Positions 36,016-46,617 are shown, counted from the first letter of the stretch. The stretch is 64,000 nucleotides of DNA from Opitutus terrae PB90-1 (GCF_000019965.1 NC_010571.1:4783001-4847000); one strand, 5' to 3'. Notes: a model not told the origin generated them from the sequence alone. Numbers and translations are program-made.

Positions 36016-37923
36016 TCAATACGCCCGGCCCTCGTGCTTGTCGTAATAATTCACGTAGGCCTGGTTCACCACGCGATAGCCACCGGGCGTCGGATACCGG
36101 CCCGTGAAATACCAGTCGCCCGTCGCCGTCGGCACCGCCGCGTGCAGGTTTTCGATCGTCTGGAAGATGATCTCGATCTCACCCTTCCACTCGATCCCCT
36201 GCGGCCGCACCATCTCGGAGATCTCCGCGGAGATCTCCTCGGGCGTGAAGGGTTCGTAGATCCTCCGGACATGATTCGTCGTGCCGCGCCGGCCGACCTC
36301 CTCGCGACAGAGTGCGTAGACTTCCTCGAGCAGCCCGGTTTGCCCGCGCCGCCGCAGCAGCGCCACCGCCGCCTCGAACGCGATGAATTTGCCGATCTCC
36401 GACATGTCGATGCCGTAGCAGTCGGGATAGCGGATCTGCGGCGCCGTGGACACGATCACGATCTTGCGGGGTTGCAGCCGCGCGAGGATCCGCAGGATCG
36501 ACTTCCGCAGCGTCGTGCCGCGAACGATCGAATCGTCGATGCACACCAGATAATCGCCCGGCTGCACCGAACCGTAGGTGATATCGTAGACGTGACTCGC
36601 CAGCTGGTTTCGCAGGCCTTCCTGCCCGATGAACGTGCGCAGCTTGATGTCCTTGCTGACCACCTTCTCGCCCTTCGGCCAGTTGCGCATGATCAGCTCG
36701 TCGAGCAACGCATCCGTCAACGTGCCGTCCTTGCTCGCCTGCAGGATCGCCGCCTTGACCTCTCCGCGACGCCGCTGCCGCAGCGCGGACAGCATGCCGT
36801 AATAGGCCACCTCGGCGGTGTTCGGGATGAAACTGAACACGGTATGCGCCCAGTCGCTGTTCACCGCCTTCACCACCTGCTCGACGAGCTGCGCGCCCAG
36901 CGCCTTCCGCTCCTTGTAGATGTCGAAATCGTTGCCGCGCGAAAAATAAATCCGCTCGAACGTGCACGAGGTCCGCGGCAGCGGCGCGGTGAACGGATTC
37001 GAGCTCACCGTCCCCCGCTTTTTTACCACGACGACGTGGCCCGGTTGCACTTCCTTCACCTGTTCCAGCACGAGATCGAACACCGTCATCAACGGCGCTC
37101 GCTCGCTCGCGAACGCCACCACTTCGTCGTTCTGAAAATAGAAAAGCGGCCGGATGCCCGACGGGTCGCGCGCGACGAACGCATCACCGTTGCCGATCAA
37201 GCCCGCGATCGCGTAACCGCCATCCCACTTCTGCGAGGCGCGCGTGATCACGCGCGTGAGGTCGAGGTCCTCGCTGATCTTCCGCGATAATTCCTGACCG
37301 GAGAGCTCGCGCGTGCGCAGGAACCGGTAGATGTCCTCGTGCTCCTCATCGAGGAAGAACCCGATTTTTTCCAGCACGGCCTGCGTGTCCGAGGCGAAGA
37401 TGGGGTGCTGACCGATCGCGATGAGGCTGTCGTTCAGCTCCTTCGTGTTGGTCATGTTGAAATTCCCGCACAGCGCGAGATTGCGCGTCGGCCAGGAACT
37501 TCGCCGGAAATAGGGATGGCAGGCGCTCACGCCGTAGCCGCCCGAGGTGCCGTAGCGCAGGTGCCCGAGGTAGAGCTCCGCGCCGAAATCGAAGTGCTGC
37601 TTCACCGTGTCCGGGAACTCCGGGTGCACGGTGCCCGCCTTCACCAGGTCGCGATACCGTTCAAGCACGGAGCCGATCACGCGATCCAGCGGATTCGGCT
37701 GCGTGTTGCGCTCGCGAAACATGTAGGGTTCCCCCGCCGGCATGTCGAACTTCACGCACGCGACGCCCGCGCCATCCTGGCCGCGGTTGTGCTGCTTTTC
37801 CATCAACAGGAAGAGTTTTTCAAATCCCCACAGCGGGCTGCCGTATTTCTCCTGGAAGTAGGCCAGCGGCTTAAGCAACCGCACGAGCGCGATTCCGCAT
37901 TCGTGGCCGATCTGTTCGCTCAT
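36016..37923 (-). CDS. purF: Amidophosphoribosyltransferase PurF (long form)
   Basis: First committed enzyme of purine synthesis: glutamine plus PRPP to phosphoribosylamine. The N-terminal Ntn-hydrolase domain begins [13 protein letters not shown]; Cys9 is the expected nucleophile exposed after removal of a short propeptide. [20 protein letters not shown] and [13 protein letters not shown] follow. The PRPP site is [17 protein letters not shown]. At 635 aa it belongs to the long PurF type seen in Bacteroidetes and Verrucomicrobia rather than the 505-aa E. coli type, with an extra C-terminal domain (about residues 520-635). It is divergent from purL. Confidence 0.94.
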   Translation of the reverse strand: MSEQIGHECGIALVRLLKPLAYFQEKYGSPLWGFEKLFLLMEKQHNRGQDGAGVACVKFDMPAGEPYMFRERNTQPNPLDRVIGSVLERYRDLVKAGTVHPEFPDTVKQHFDFGAELYLGHLRYGTSGGYGVSACHPYFRRSSWPTRNLALCGNFNMTNTKELNDSLIAIGQHPIFASDTQAVLEKIGFFLDEEHEDIYRFLRTRELSGQELSRKISEDLDLTRVITRASQKWDGGYAIAGLIGNGDAFVARDPSGIRPLFYFQNDEVVAFASERAPLMTVFDLVLEQVKEVQPGHVVVVKKRGTVSSNPFTAPLPRTSCTFERIYFSRGNDFDIYKERKALGAQLVEQVVKAVNSDWAHTVFSFIPNTAEVAYYGMLSALRQRRRGEVKAAILQASKDGTLTDALLDELIMRNWPKGEKVVSKDIKLRTFIGQEGLRNQLASHVYDITYGSVQPGDYLVCIDDSIVRGTTLRKSILRILARLQPRKIVIVSTAPQIRYPDCYGIDMSEIGKFIAFEAAVALLRRRGQTGLLEEVYALCREEVGRRGTTNHVRRIYEPFTPEEISAEISEMVRPQGIEWKGEIEIIFQTIENLHAAVPTATGDWYFTGRYPTPGGYRVVNQAYVNYYDKHEGRAY

Positions 37924-38245
37924 GTCAGGAAGGACACCGGTGGGTGACCGGTGTCGGAAAGCGGCCGTCCTGGGAGGACAGGACAGTCACAAGGATCGGC
38001 GAAGTCATAGGGCAGGAAAGCGGCTGATTTCGTCAGCCGTCCGGGTTTGGTCAACGGCTTTCTCCAACCCGCCGCCGCCGTGGTTGTTGTGGCACCGGCG
38101 TCTCGCCCGTGGACGACGCTCTGCGCCGCAACGCTTCATCCTCCCACCGCCCCGCTCCACAGGCGAGACGCCCGTCCCACCCACGACCTCCATCCCCTTC
38201 CTTGACCGCGCCCGCGATGTCCGGAAACATCCGTCTTTCGCCACC
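37924..38245. other. Divergent purF/purL intergenic region with palindromic repeats
   Basis: Gap of 322 bp that must carry both promoters. It contains CCGGTGGGTGACCGG near 37935 and a large imperfect inverted pair (GGCGTCTCGCCCGTGGA near 38096-38112 against TCCACAGGCGAGACGCC near 38155-38172), related to the GGGCGTCTCGCCC palindromes at 57650. No riboswitch or gene was recognised; in-frame codons upstream of purL look non-coding. Confidence 0.55.
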
Positions 38246-41200
38246 ATGTTGACGCTCCGCGGCTCGCCAGCCCTCTCCCAGTTCCGCCTCCAAAAACTGC
38301 TCGATGACCTGAAATCGGCCGGCGTGCCGGTCCGCGCTGTCAGCTCCGAGTATCTCCATCTGGTCGAATTGGTTCCCGGCGCCGCCGACCTGACCGATCC
38401 CGAGTGCCACGTACTCGAACGGCTGCTGACCTATGGTCCCAACCGCGCGACTTCCTCCGTTAGCGGTATGCTTCAGATCGTCGCGCCCCGCCCCGGCACG
38501 ATCTCGCCGTGGTCCTCCAAGGCCACGGACATCGCCCACATTTGCGGGCTTACGAAAATCAAGCGGATCGAGCGCGCCGTCGCCTACACCGTCGCGCTCG
38601 ACAACGCCGCACTGCAGCCACCGCTGCATGTCCTGCCCGCGGCGATCCTCGAAACGCTTCGCGCGCGGTTGCACGACCGTATGACGCAGTCCGTCTTCGC
38701 GGACCGCGATGCGCTGGCGGTGCTGTTCAGCCACGAGCAGCCGCGACCGATGACCACGGTGCCGATCCTCGCCCAGGGCCGTGCCGCTCTGGTCGCCGCC
38801 AACACCTCGCTTGGACTCGCGCTCGCCGACGACGAAATCGATTACCTCGTCAAGGCGTTCACCGGTCTCGGCCGCGACCCAAACGACATCGAGCTGATGA
38901 TGTTCGCGCAGGCGAACTCCGAGCACTGCCGGCACAAGATCTTCAACGCCACGTGGGACATCGACGGTGAAAAACGCGACCGCTCGCTGTTCCAGATGAT
39001 CAAGAACACCTACGAGCTGCACCGCGACGGCATCCTGTCCGCCTACAAGGACAATGCCGCGGTGATCGAGGGCTCGTTGGGGAAACGGTATTTCGTCGAC
39101 CCGACAACCAACGACTACGTCACTCGCGAGGAAGACATCCACATTCTCTGCAAGGTGGAGACGCACAACCACCCGACCGCGATCTCGCCGTTTCCGGGCG
39201 CCGCCACGGGCTCCGGCGGCGAGATTCGCGACGAAGGTGCCACCGGCCGCGGCGGCCGGCCCAAGGCCGGACTCACCGGCTTCACGGTTTCGAACCTGAA
39301 GCTGCCCGGCGCCGTGCAGCCGTGGGAAAAGGAGAACGGCAAACCCGAGCGGATTGTCTCCGCGTTGGACATCATGATCGACGGCCCGCTCGGCGGCGCC
39401 GCGTTCAACAACGAGTTCGGTCGACCGAACATCAACGGCTATTTCCGGACGTATGAACAAGAGGTGCCTGCGGCGAGCCCAGAGCCCAGTGTCCAGAGCC
39501 CAGAGCCAAGCCCCAGCTCGCATTTACCCAGTTCTCTCACCCTCGCCCGCAGCTCGGAAGAACTGACAGGTTCCGGCTCTCAACTCTCAGCTCTCAGCTC
39601 TCAACTCCGCGCCACGGAGTGGCGCGGCTACCACAAACCTATCATGCTGGCGGGGGGCCTCGGCAACATCCGTGCCGAGCACGTGCGCAAGGGCGAGATC
39701 AAGCCTGGCGACAAACTCGTCGTCCTCGGCGGACCGGCCATGCTCATCGGGCTCGGCGGTGGCGCGGCCAGCTCGATGGCCAGCGGTCACGGCAGCGAGG
39801 ACCTCGATTTCGCCAGCGTGCAGCGCGACAACGCCGAGATGGAGCGCCGTTGCCAGGAGGTCATCGATCGCTGCTGGGCGCTCGGCGCCGAAAACCCCAT
39901 CGCGTTCATCCACGACGTCGGCGCCGGCGGGCTGTCCAACGCGCTGCCCGAGCTCGTCAACGACGGCGGCCGCGGCGGGCGTTTCGATCTGCGCAAAATC
40001 CCGAACGACGAGCCCGGCATGACGCCGCTCGAGATCTGGTGCAATGAATCCCAGGAGCGCTACGTCCTCGCCGTTCCTGCCGGACGCATCGACACGTTCA
40101 AGCAGCTCTGCGAGCGCGAGCGTTGCCCGTTCGCGATCGTCGGCGAAGCCACCGAGGAAAAGCGGCTCGTCCTCGAGGATCCCCACTTCGCCAACAAGCC
40201 GATCGATCTCCCGCTCGAAATCCTGCTCGGCAAGCCGCCGCGGATGCACCGCACGGATCGTTCTCTTTCGCGTTCTCTTTCTCCGGTGAAGCTCGACGGG
40301 GTGTCGATGGCGGAGGCCGTCCGCCGCGTGCTCGCGCATCCGACGGTGGCCGACAAGACGTTCCTCATCTCCATTGGCGATCGTACCGTCGGCGGATTGA
40401 TCTGCCGCGACCAGATGGTCGGACCGTGGCAGGTGCCCGTCGCCGACTGCGGCGTGACCGCCGCCACCTATGACAGCTATGCCGGCGAGGCGCTCGCGAT
40501 GGGCGAACGCACCCCGGTCGCGGTGAACAACGCCGCCGCTTCCGCCCGACTTGCCGTCGCGGAAGCGCTGACGAATCTCGCGGCGGCCCAGGTCGGCGAA
40601 CTCGGTCGCGTGATTCTTTCCGCCAACTGGATGGCCGCGCCCGCGGTGCCTGGCGACGGCGCCGATCTCTACGCCGCCGTGCAGGCGGTCGGGCTCGAGC
40701 TTTGCCCTGCGCTCGGGATCACGATTCCCGTCGGCAAGGACTCGATGAGCATGAGCACCGTCTGGAAGGACGGTTCTGCGCAAAAGCGGATCACCGCGCC
40801 CGTGTCGTTGATCGTCTCCGCCTTTGCACCGGTCACCGACATCCGGCTCTCGCTCACCCCGCAGCTTCAGGTTCATGTAGCCGGGGTCGCTGACCCCGGC
40901 ACCGGCCTCAGCGAGGCCGGCTACAAGAGCTCTCAGCTCTCAGCGCTCAGCTCTCAGCTTCTTCTGATCGACCTTGGCCGCGGCAAGAACCGGCTCGGCG
41001 GCTCGATCCTCGCGCAAACGCTTTCGCAGACCGGCGCCGAGCCGCCCGATGTCGATAGTCCGGCCGACCTAAAAGCATTCTGGAACGCGATCCAGCAACT
41101 CGGCCGCGAACAAAAGCTCCTCGCCTACCACGACCGCAGCGACGGCGGGCTCCTCGCCACGATCGTCGAGATGGCCTTCGCCGGCCACACCGGTGTCGAT

Positions 41201-42562
41201 CTCGATCTTTCGGAATTGGCCCCAAAAGGTGCTGCCCCTGGGGACGCGACGCCCTCGTCGCGTCCCGCCTCGGGCGTAGCCGCGCCGGTTGGTGTAGCCG
41301 GGGTCGCTGACCCCGGCACCGGGCTCAACGAGCCCGGCTACAACCGCGCCTTCGCCGCCTTGTTCGCCGAAGAGCTCGGCGCCGTCATCCAGGTTCGCAC
41401 CACCGATCTTGACGCGGTCCTCGCCGTGTTGCGGACGCACGGGCTCGACGCCTGCACGCATCGGATCGGCACGCTCAACGCCGACCACGCCATCCGCATT
41501 AGTCAGAACAACGAGGTGCTGTTCGACGAAAACCTGTTCGCGTTGCGTGCCATTTGGTCCGACGTCACGCGCCGGATCGCGCAGCTCCGCGACAACCCCG
41601 CGTGCGCCGAACAGGAGTATCAGCTCAAGCTCGACCCGAAAAACCCCGGCATCCGGCCGGTGGTGAATTTTGCAGTCGGCCCGGTGACCGGGCGACCGGC
41701 CGGCAAGGAACAAGTATCAACTAGCAAGTCCCAAGGCTCGAGCCAGGTTCTTGCTACTTCCCACTTGCCACTTGTCACTTCGCGTAACCAGCCGGCGGTC
41801 GCCATCCTCCGCGAGCAGGGCGTCAATTCGCAGAACGAGATGGCCAACGCCTTCGCGCGCGCCGGATTCCGCGCCGTCGATGTCCACATGACGGACCTCC
41901 TCAGCGGACGCGTGTCCCTTCGCGATTTCCGCGGCCTCGCCGCGTGCGGCGGGTTCAGCTACGGCGACGTGCTCGGCGCCGGCGAGGGCTGGGCCAAGAG
42001 CGTGCTCTTCAATTCCCGCGCGCGTGCCGAATTCGCCGCATTCTTCGCCCGCGAGGACACGTTCGCCCTCGGCTCGTGCAACGGCTGCCAGATGATGAGC
42101 AACCTCCACGAGATCATCCCCGGCGCCGAACTGTGGCCGCACTTCGTGCAGAACAAGTCCGAACGCTACGAGGCGCGGTTCGCATCACTGAAGATCGAGA
42201 AAAGCCCGAGCATTCTCTTCGCCGGCATGGAGGGATCCGTGGTGCCAATCGCCGTCGCGCACGGCGAGGGTTACGCCGAGTTCACGGACGCCGCCGCCGC
42301 GCAGCGCTGCAGCGCCTCCGGCCTCGTCGCCGCGCGGTTCGTCGACAATCACCACCAGCCGACCGAGCTATATCCGCTCAACCCGAACGGCTCGCCGCTC
42401 GGCATGACCGCGTTCACCACCACCACCGGCCGGGTCACGATCCTGATGCCGCACCCCGAGCGCGTCTATCGCACCGTGCAGATGAGCTGGCACCCCGCCG
42501 ATTGGGGCGAGGACTCGCCCTGGATGCAGCTCTTCTACAACGCGCGCGCCTGGGTCGGCTGA
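38246..42562 (+). CDS. purL: Phosphoribosylformylglycinamidine synthase PurL (single-chain) with repeat-derived insertions
   Basis: Large single-chain FGAM synthetase, 1438 aa against about 1295 in E. coli. Key segments are intact: [46 protein letters not shown], the ATP site in [18 protein letters not shown], and a C-terminal glutamine amidotransferase domain ([16 protein letters not shown], nucleophile in [16 protein letters not shown]). Four low-complexity inserts (residues about 407-455, 876-905, 993-1033 and 1150-1180) together account for roughly 140 residues and are translated copies of dispersed repeats. They fall between conserved blocks. The start [10 protein letters not shown] matches the family N-terminus. 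It is divergent from purF. Confidence 0.95.
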   Translation: MLTLRGSPALSQFRLQKLLDDLKSAGVPVRAVSSEYLHLVELVPGAADLTDPECHVLERLLTYGPNRATSSVSGMLQIVAPRPGTISPWSSKATDIAHICGLTKIKRIERAVAYTVALDNAALQPPLHVLPAAILETLRARLHDRMTQSVFADRDALAVLFSHEQPRPMTTVPILAQGRAALVAANTSLGLALADDEIDYLVKAFTGLGRDPNDIELMMFAQANSEHCRHKIFNATWDIDGEKRDRSLFQMIKNTYELHRDGILSAYKDNAAVIEGSLGKRYFVDPTTNDYVTREEDIHILCKVETHNHPTAISPFPGAATGSGGEIRDEGATGRGGRPKAGLTGFTVSNLKLPGAVQPWEKENGKPERIVSALDIMIDGPLGGAAFNNEFGRPNINGYFRTYEQEVPAASPEPSVQSPEPSPSSHLPSSLTLARSSEELTGSGSQLSALSSQLRATEWRGYHKPIMLAGGLGNIRAEHVRKGEIKPGDKLVVLGGPAMLIGLGGGAASSMASGHGSEDLDFASVQRDNAEMERRCQEVIDRCWALGAENPIAFIHDVGAGGLSNALPELVNDGGRGGRFDLRKIPNDEPGMTPLEIWCNESQERYVLAVPAGRIDTFKQLCERERCPFAIVGEATEEKRLVLEDPHFANKPIDLPLEILLGKPPRMHRTDRSLSRSLSPVKLDGVSMAEAVRRVLAHPTVADKTFLISIGDRTVGGLICRDQMVGPWQVPVADCGVTAATYDSYAGEALAMGERTPVAVNNAAASARLAVAEALTNLAAAQVGELGRVILSANWMAAPAVPGDGADLYAAVQAVGLELCPALGITIPVGKDSMSMSTVWKDGSAQKRITAPVSLIVSAFAPVTDIRLSLTPQLQVHVAGVADPGTGLSEAGYKSSQLSALSSQLLLIDLGRGKNRLGGSILAQTLSQTGAEPPDVDSPADLKAFWNAIQQLGREQKLLAYHDRSDGGLLATIVEMAFAGHTGVDLDLSELAPKGAAPGDATPSSRPASGVAAPVGVAGVADPGTGLNEPGYNRAFAALFAEELGAVIQVRTTDLDAVLAVLRTHGLDACTHRIGTLNADHAIRISQNNEVLFDENLFALRAIWSDVTRRIAQLRDNPACAEQEYQLKLDPKNPGIRPVVNFAVGPVTGRPAGKEQVSTSKSQGSSQVLATSHLPLVTSRNQPAVAILREQGVNSQNEMANAFARAGFRAVDVHMTDLLSGRVSLRDFRGLAACGGFSYGDVLGAGEGWAKSVLFNSRARAEFAAFFAREDTFALGSCNGCQMMSNLHEIIPGAELWPHFVQNKSERYEARFASLKIEKSPSILFAGMEGSVVPIAVAHGEGYAEFTDAAAAQRCSASGLVAARFVDNHHQPTELYPLNPNGSPLGMTAFTTTTGRVTILMPHPERVYRTVQMSWHPADWGEDSPWMQLFYNARAWVG
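39465..39608. repeat. purL insertion 1: AGAGCCCAG and CTCTCAG tracts
   Basis: Between the RTYEQEV block and the [11 protein letters not shown] block the gene has repeated CAGAGCCCAG/TGTCCAGAGCC words (to about 39508) and, after a spacer, an AGCTCTC tract (39575-39608). It encodes a Ser/Pro-rich loop of about 48 residues where E. coli has about ten. Confidence 0.7.
40876..40959. repeat. purL insertion 2: GTAG-hairpin pair plus AGCTCTC tract
   Basis: A complete inverted GTAG pair (40877-40924) runs from GTAGCCGG to CCGGCTAC, followed by AGCTCTCAG repeats. It encodes [17 protein letters not shown] then a Ser/Gln/Leu tract, between LTPQLQ and LLIDLG. Confidence 0.85.
41241..41342. repeat. purL insertion 3: palindrome plus GTAG-hairpin pair
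   Basis: An 11-bp-stem palindrome (GGGACGCGACG, loop CCCT, 41241-41266) is followed at 41293-41342 by a second copy of the inverted GTAG pair in the same orientation and reading frame as insertion 2, encoding [17 protein letters not shown]. Confidence 0.85.
41708..41780. repeat. purL insertion 4: AAGTGGC/CTTGCTA-type tract
   Basis: Words such as CAAGTATCAACTAGCAAGT and CTTGCTACTTCCCACTTGCC form a degenerate self-complementary tract with lower GC than the flanks. It encodes a Ser/Thr-rich linker just before the amidotransferase domain. Confidence 0.6.
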
Positions 42563-42614
42563 ACCCGCGGGTCGAGCGTCGACAGTCGTTCTTCATTTTG
42601 AGGTAACTGGCTTC

Positions 42615-42662
42615 GTAGCGGCGTCGCTCGCGACGCCCCAGGCGCACCGAGGTGCGCCCCTG
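42615..42662. repeat. GTAG-hairpin element pair after purL
   Basis: GTAGCGGCGTCGC with partner GCGACGCC, then hairpin GGCGCACC / GGTGCGCC. It ends CCCTGC where CCCTAC would be expected. The remainder of 42563-42818 shows no gene. Confidence 0.6.
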
Positions 42663-42818
42663 CGGGCCAGAAAGTCGTAGGACCGGCGGTCGCCTGCGGT
42701 AAGCCGGTCGAATCCGCCGCCGGCCGCTTCTTTGGTGGTGCATAACTTTTCGTTGCCCCGCCGCGAAAAGTCCGCTCGCTAGTGCGCAGCCCCGCCACCC
42801 CTGCCTTCCGAGCTGACG

Positions 42819-43802
42819 ATGGTCCTCGACACCACATCGCTGCTCCGCTTCCTCGAGCCGCAAGTCCGCGACTACGGAGCGGAGGTCGAACTCGAATCCG
42901 GATTCTGGATCGTGTTTGCCGTTCCGGCTTCGGACCACTCCGCCAACGAGCACGCTCGCACCCTTTTGCAGGACGCCGCTTTCGCTCACGACTGCGGTTT
43001 GTCGAGCGACGATCAATGGATGCTCTACTATGTCGACTCGGCGAACCGCGCGCGGGCGCGGCATTGGCTCCGCGACACGGTGGCGATCAGTCGCGGGGAG
43101 ATTCGGCCGACTGCCCCCGAGTACCAGGCCTGGGTCGCGGAGCTCGCTGAATCCCCCAAGCCGCACCGGATTGCGCGGCAGCTGATCGATCTCCATGCGC
43201 GGGGCGAAGTCTCCGCCGGCGTGGTGCGCGATGCCCGCACCGTCCGCGCCTGCCTCGACCGATTGCACCAGCGCGAGCCGCTGTTCTTCCACGCGTTTCA
43301 TTCGCTGCTGACCCACCATCTCGTCGACATGGTCGTGCTGCTGCAGCAGCTGGTCGCCGAGGACGTGATCCTCAAAAACGAAATCGTGGCGGGCTCGCTC
43401 TCGCACGATCCGTGGCTGCAAAAGCGCCAGGATTGGGCCGCAGGCATTCACCACACGCTGGTTCGGTTTCGGGTCATCAACCCGCTCGACCAGCAGAAGA
43501 ACACGGTGTTGGGCAACCCGTACGCGGCCTATCTCGATCTCCACGGCATCGCGGGGCAACTCGTCCTTGTCGTCGACGGCTTCACGGCGACGGTGCCCCG
43601 CGCCCATTTTCTCAGCGCGATCCACTCGATTCGGCGCAGCCTGTATCGCGGCGAGGAATTCCGCGAGCTCGGCACGCACGCGCCGTGGATGACGGACAGC
43701 ATGGCTTATCCGTTCCGGTTCATCCGCCAAAAACTCGATAGTCGGCGCGACCTCCCGCCCATCGACGCGCTCTACATGTTCGAGCGCGCGCTCGAGGAAT
43801 GA
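42819..43802 (+). CDS. Conserved-looking protein of unknown function
   Basis: Clear coding region of 327 aa that I do not recognise. It lacks a signal peptide and transmembrane helices, so it is probably cytosolic. It has a mixed N-terminal domain (about residues 1-100), a helical middle with the acidic/His-rich stretch LLTHHLVDMVVLLQQLVAEDV (about 167-187), and a C-terminal alpha/beta region (about 225-325) with VLGNPYAAYLDLHGIAGQLV and WMTDSMAYPFRFIRQKL. No P-loop, metal-site or nucleotide-binding motif was seen. It lies between repeat clusters, downstream of purL, with no obvious functional partner. ATG was chosen as the first in frame. Confidence 0.75.
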   Translation: MVLDTTSLLRFLEPQVRDYGAEVELESGFWIVFAVPASDHSANEHARTLLQDAAFAHDCGLSSDDQWMLYYVDSANRARARHWLRDTVAISRGEIRPTAPEYQAWVAELAESPKPHRIARQLIDLHARGEVSAGVVRDARTVRACLDRLHQREPLFFHAFHSLLTHHLVDMVVLLQQLVAEDVILKNEIVAGSLSHDPWLQKRQDWAAGIHHTLVRFRVINPLDQQKNTVLGNPYAAYLDLHGIAGQLVLVVDGFTATVPRAHFLSAIHSIRRSLYRGEEFRELGTHAPWMTDSMAYPFRFIRQKLDSRRDLPPIDALYMFERALEE

Positions 43803-43809
43803 GCCCGAG

Positions 43810-43835
43810 GTAGAGCGCGTTGCCCCCAACGCGCT
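43810..43835. repeat. Single GTAG-hairpin element
   Basis: GTAGAGCGCGTT, loop GCCCCC, then AACGCGCT, 8 bp after the preceding stop. The rest of the gap to 44013 shows no gene. Confidence 0.6.
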
Positions 43836-44013
43836 TTCTCCGCAGTCCGCAGCCGCACGGCTGCGCCGCGCGGACCGTGCCGTAATCCGCTTTTCCGCAA
43901 ACCCACGGCCGGGACGCCCGTGTCAGAAAAACTGGCATGCCGCCGGCGCGGCCCGCTCGCCGCGAACTTTATGCTGTCGCCCGCCGCGTGATGGCTCACG
44001 TTCTACTTTTCGC

Positions 44014-44937
44014 ATGTCTGTCGACCGTTCATCTGCTGCGCCACCCGCGCCCGATCGCTCCCATCTGGCGGGCATTACCCTCGCGGTGTCGGGCGTGCTG
44101 TGTTTCGCGTGCATGGACACCTGCGCGAAATGGCTTAACCGCACGCTGCCTCCGGCCGAGACGGTCGCGATCCGCTACCTCGGAAGTTTCTTCTTCGTGC
44201 TCCTGCTGGTGAAGCCTTGGCAAAAGCCGGCCGTGATGCGCACGCACCGGCTCGGGCTGCAATGCGCCCGCTCGTGCTGCCTCGTGCTCGGCACCCTGTG
44301 CTCGTTCACCGCACTGCGCTACCTGCCGCTCACGCAGGTGACATCCATCACGTTTTCCGCGCCGTTGATCGTCGCGCTGCTGGCGGGCCCGCTCCTCGGC
44401 GAACGCATCGGGCCCCGCCGCGCGGTGGCGGTCTGCGTCGGTTTCGCCGGCGTTCTCGTCGCCACGCGTCCCACGCCCGGCGGGCTCCATCCGGCCGCCC
44501 TGCTCTGCCTCGGCAACGCGATCACGAGCGCGTTCTACTACATTTTCACGAGGCGGCTCGCCGCACACGACCAGCCCGAGACGACGCTGTTCTACACGAG
44601 CTTCGTCGGCTCGCTCGTCTGCCTTCCAATGCTGCCGTTCGTGTGGGTCATGCCGGCGACCTGGGGAGCCTGGCTCGCGCTGCTCGTGCTGGGCGCGCTC
44701 GGCGCGCTCGCCCACTGGCTGCTGATTCTCGCGCACAAGCGGACGCCCGCGTCCGTCCTCGCGCCGTTTTTCTACGCGCAGCTGATCGGCGCGGCAGGCC
44801 TCGCCTGGCTCGCGTTCGGCGAGATTCCCACCGGCTGGACGATCCTCGGCGGCTCGATCGTGCTCTCGTCCGGACTCTACCTAGTCTATCGCGAACGCGT
44901 CCGCCAAAAGTTTCCCAGCTCGGACGTCGCGCTGTGA
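44014..44937 (+). CDS. EamA/DMT-family transporter
   Basis: Ten-helix drug/metabolite transporter-type permease, 307 aa, made of two EamA repeats (about residues 15-150 and 160-300). Typical segments are GVLCFACMDTCAKWLNRTLPP in helix 1, RYLPLTQVTSITFSAPLIVALLAG at the end of the first repeat and LLILAHKRTPASVLAPFFYAQLI in the second. Direction and substrate cannot be inferred; related proteins export amino acids, nucleotides or other metabolites. The downstream mannanase gene begins 98 bp later on the same strand. Confidence 0.87.
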   Translation: MSVDRSSAAPPAPDRSHLAGITLAVSGVLCFACMDTCAKWLNRTLPPAETVAIRYLGSFFFVLLLVKPWQKPAVMRTHRLGLQCARSCCLVLGTLCSFTALRYLPLTQVTSITFSAPLIVALLAGPLLGERIGPRRAVAVCVGFAGVLVATRPTPGGLHPAALLCLGNAITSAFYYIFTRRLAAHDQPETTLFYTSFVGSLVCLPMLPFVWVMPATWGAWLALLVLGALGALAHWLLILAHKRTPASVLAPFFYAQLIGAAGLAWLAFGEIPTGWTILGGSIVLSSGLYLVYRERVRQKFPSSDVAL

Positions 44938-45035
44938 ACGCCGCGCTCGCGGGCGCCCGTTTTCCGCCGCAACTTTCCTGCGCCGGTTTCGTCAACTCGC
45001 CCACACCTCCGTCGCCTCAGCTCTCGCTCACTCCC

Positions 45036-46556
45036 ATGTCGCTGCTCCGCTTCGCTTGCCTCCCGCTTCTGGCCGCGCTCTGCGCAACGCCGACCTTCGC
45101 CGCGCGCGCCTTGCCTGTCACGCCCGACGCCTCTCCGGAAGCGCGCGCGCTGCTCGAGTTGCTCTACGATCTCTCGGGCCGGCATACGCTCACGGGCCAG
45201 CACAACTATCCCAACATCAAGGACCGCAACAGCCGGTTCGCCGCGCAGCACATCGGCAAGATGCCCGCGGTGTTCAGCACCGATTTCGGTCACGCGGTGG
45301 CCGGCAATTCTGATTCCTACCTCGCGCGGCCGGACATCGTGCAGGAGTGCATCCGTCAGCACCAGCTCGGTGCGCTGGTGACGATCTGCTGGCATGCCGT
45401 GCCGCCGACGGCCGATGAACCGGTGACCTTCCGCCCACTTCCCGGCAGCGACCCCAAGGCGCTGAAGAGCGTGCAGGGCCAGCTCCTCGACGAGCAGTTC
45501 CGCGACGTGCTCACGCCCGGCACCGCGCTGCACACGAAATGGGCGGCCCAGGTTGACGCGATCGCGGTGTTCCTCAAACAGCTCGAAGCCGCGCACGTGC
45601 CCGTGCTCTGGCGCCCCTATCACGAGATGAACGGCGGCTGGTTCTGGTGGGGCGGCCGCACCGGCGAATACAGCACCGAGCGACTCTACCGCCAGATCTT
45701 CGACCGGCTGGTGAACCACCATCAGCTCAAGAATCTGGTTTGGGTCTGGAGCATGGACCGCGTCAGCAAGCCAGGCATGGAACACGAGAAATTCTTCCCG
45801 GGCATCGATTACGTCGACGTGCTCGGGCTCGACGTCTACGGCAACGATTTCGCTCAGTCCTACTACGAAAGCCTGGAAAAACTTTCGCAGGGCAAGCCGC
45901 TCGCACTCGCGGAGGTCGGCAATCCGCCGGCGCTCGAGATCCTCGACCGGCAGCCAAAGTGGACGTTCTACGTCACGTGGGCCGGCATGGTCCGCAACAC
46001 CTCGCGCAAGGCCTACGCCACGCTGATGGCCGATCCACGGATCTTGAATCTCGATGACGCGGCCTACACCGACGTGACGCGCGCGTATCGCGACGCGTGC
46101 GCGCTGCCGCCGGTGCACGTCGCCCCGCTGCCCGCGGATTTTTCCGGTGAATGGGTGATCGACGAGGAACGGAGCGAATTCGGCCGGATGGGCGCCGCGT
46201 TTGCACCAGCCCGGCTGCAGGTCACGCAACGCGGCAACGATTTCCTCGTGAAAACAACGCGGATCCTCGAGCACGCCGACGATCAGGTGACCGAGGAGAA
46301 GCTCACGCTCGATGGGGCCGAAGTGAAATCGGAGTTCATGGGCGGGCCGCGGATCACCACCGCGCGGCTCTCGGACGATGGCCGCGAGCTGCACCTGGAA
46401 TCCACGTTCAGCCTGCCGTGGACGCCGCCCGGCACGAGGACCGTGGTGAGGGAAACCTGGAGCCTAGTCGACGGCGGAGCCCGCCTTTCGCTCCGTCGTG
46501 TCGCGCCCACACCCGCCGGCGAGCAAACGACGGTCTACGTCTTCGACCGCCGGTGA
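45036..46556 (+). CDS. Secreted beta-mannanase, glycoside hydrolase family 26
   Basis: GH26 (clan A) endo-mannanase of 506 aa with a signal peptide (about residues 1-22). The catalytic barrel (about 32-345) has the acid/base Glu197 in RPYHEMNGGWFWWGG and the nucleophile Glu293 in LALAEVGNPP; TGQHNYPN near the N-terminus and VDVLGLDVYG are also family-typical. The last about 140 residues form a separate beta domain of lipocalin-like or unknown type (FSGEWVIDEERSEFG onward). The start MSLLRFACLP follows from the signal peptide; the longer open frame upstream only shadows the transporter gene. Confidence 0.88.
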   Translation: MSLLRFACLPLLAALCATPTFAARALPVTPDASPEARALLELLYDLSGRHTLTGQHNYPNIKDRNSRFAAQHIGKMPAVFSTDFGHAVAGNSDSYLARPDIVQECIRQHQLGALVTICWHAVPPTADEPVTFRPLPGSDPKALKSVQGQLLDEQFRDVLTPGTALHTKWAAQVDAIAVFLKQLEAAHVPVLWRPYHEMNGGWFWWGGRTGEYSTERLYRQIFDRLVNHHQLKNLVWVWSMDRVSKPGMEHEKFFPGIDYVDVLGLDVYGNDFAQSYYESLEKLSQGKPLALAEVGNPPALEILDRQPKWTFYVTWAGMVRNTSRKAYATLMADPRILNLDDAAYTDVTRAYRDACALPPVHVAPLPADFSGEWVIDEERSEFGRMGAAFAPARLQVTQRGNDFLVKTTRILEHADDQVTEEKLTLDGAEVKSEFMGGPRITTARLSDDGRELHLESTFSLPWTPPGTRTVVRETWSLVDGGARLSLRRVAPTPAGEQTTVYVFDRR

Positions 46557-46562
46557 TGGTTT

Positions 46563-46617
46563 GTAGCCGGGCTCGCCGAGCCCGGCGTCTCTCGTAACGG
46601 CGCAGTCTTGCTGCGCC
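46563..46617. repeat. GTAG-hairpin element and second palindrome
   Basis: GTAGCCGG with hairpin GGGCTCG / CGAGCCC, then GGCGCAG / CTGCGCC (46599-46617). It starts 6 bp after the mannanase stop. Confidence 0.6.

Noticed and set aside
39465-41780. Repeats in purL as introns, inteins or assembly errors
   Set aside because: No intein or self-splicing motifs are present, the inserts are short and keep the frame, and the same units recur as clean palindromes elsewhere, so an in-frame repeat insertion is simpler.
44217-45035. In-frame extension upstream of the GH26 mannanase
   Set aside because: Arg/Ala-rich shadow of the DMT transporter gene; the signal peptide at 45036 marks the real start.
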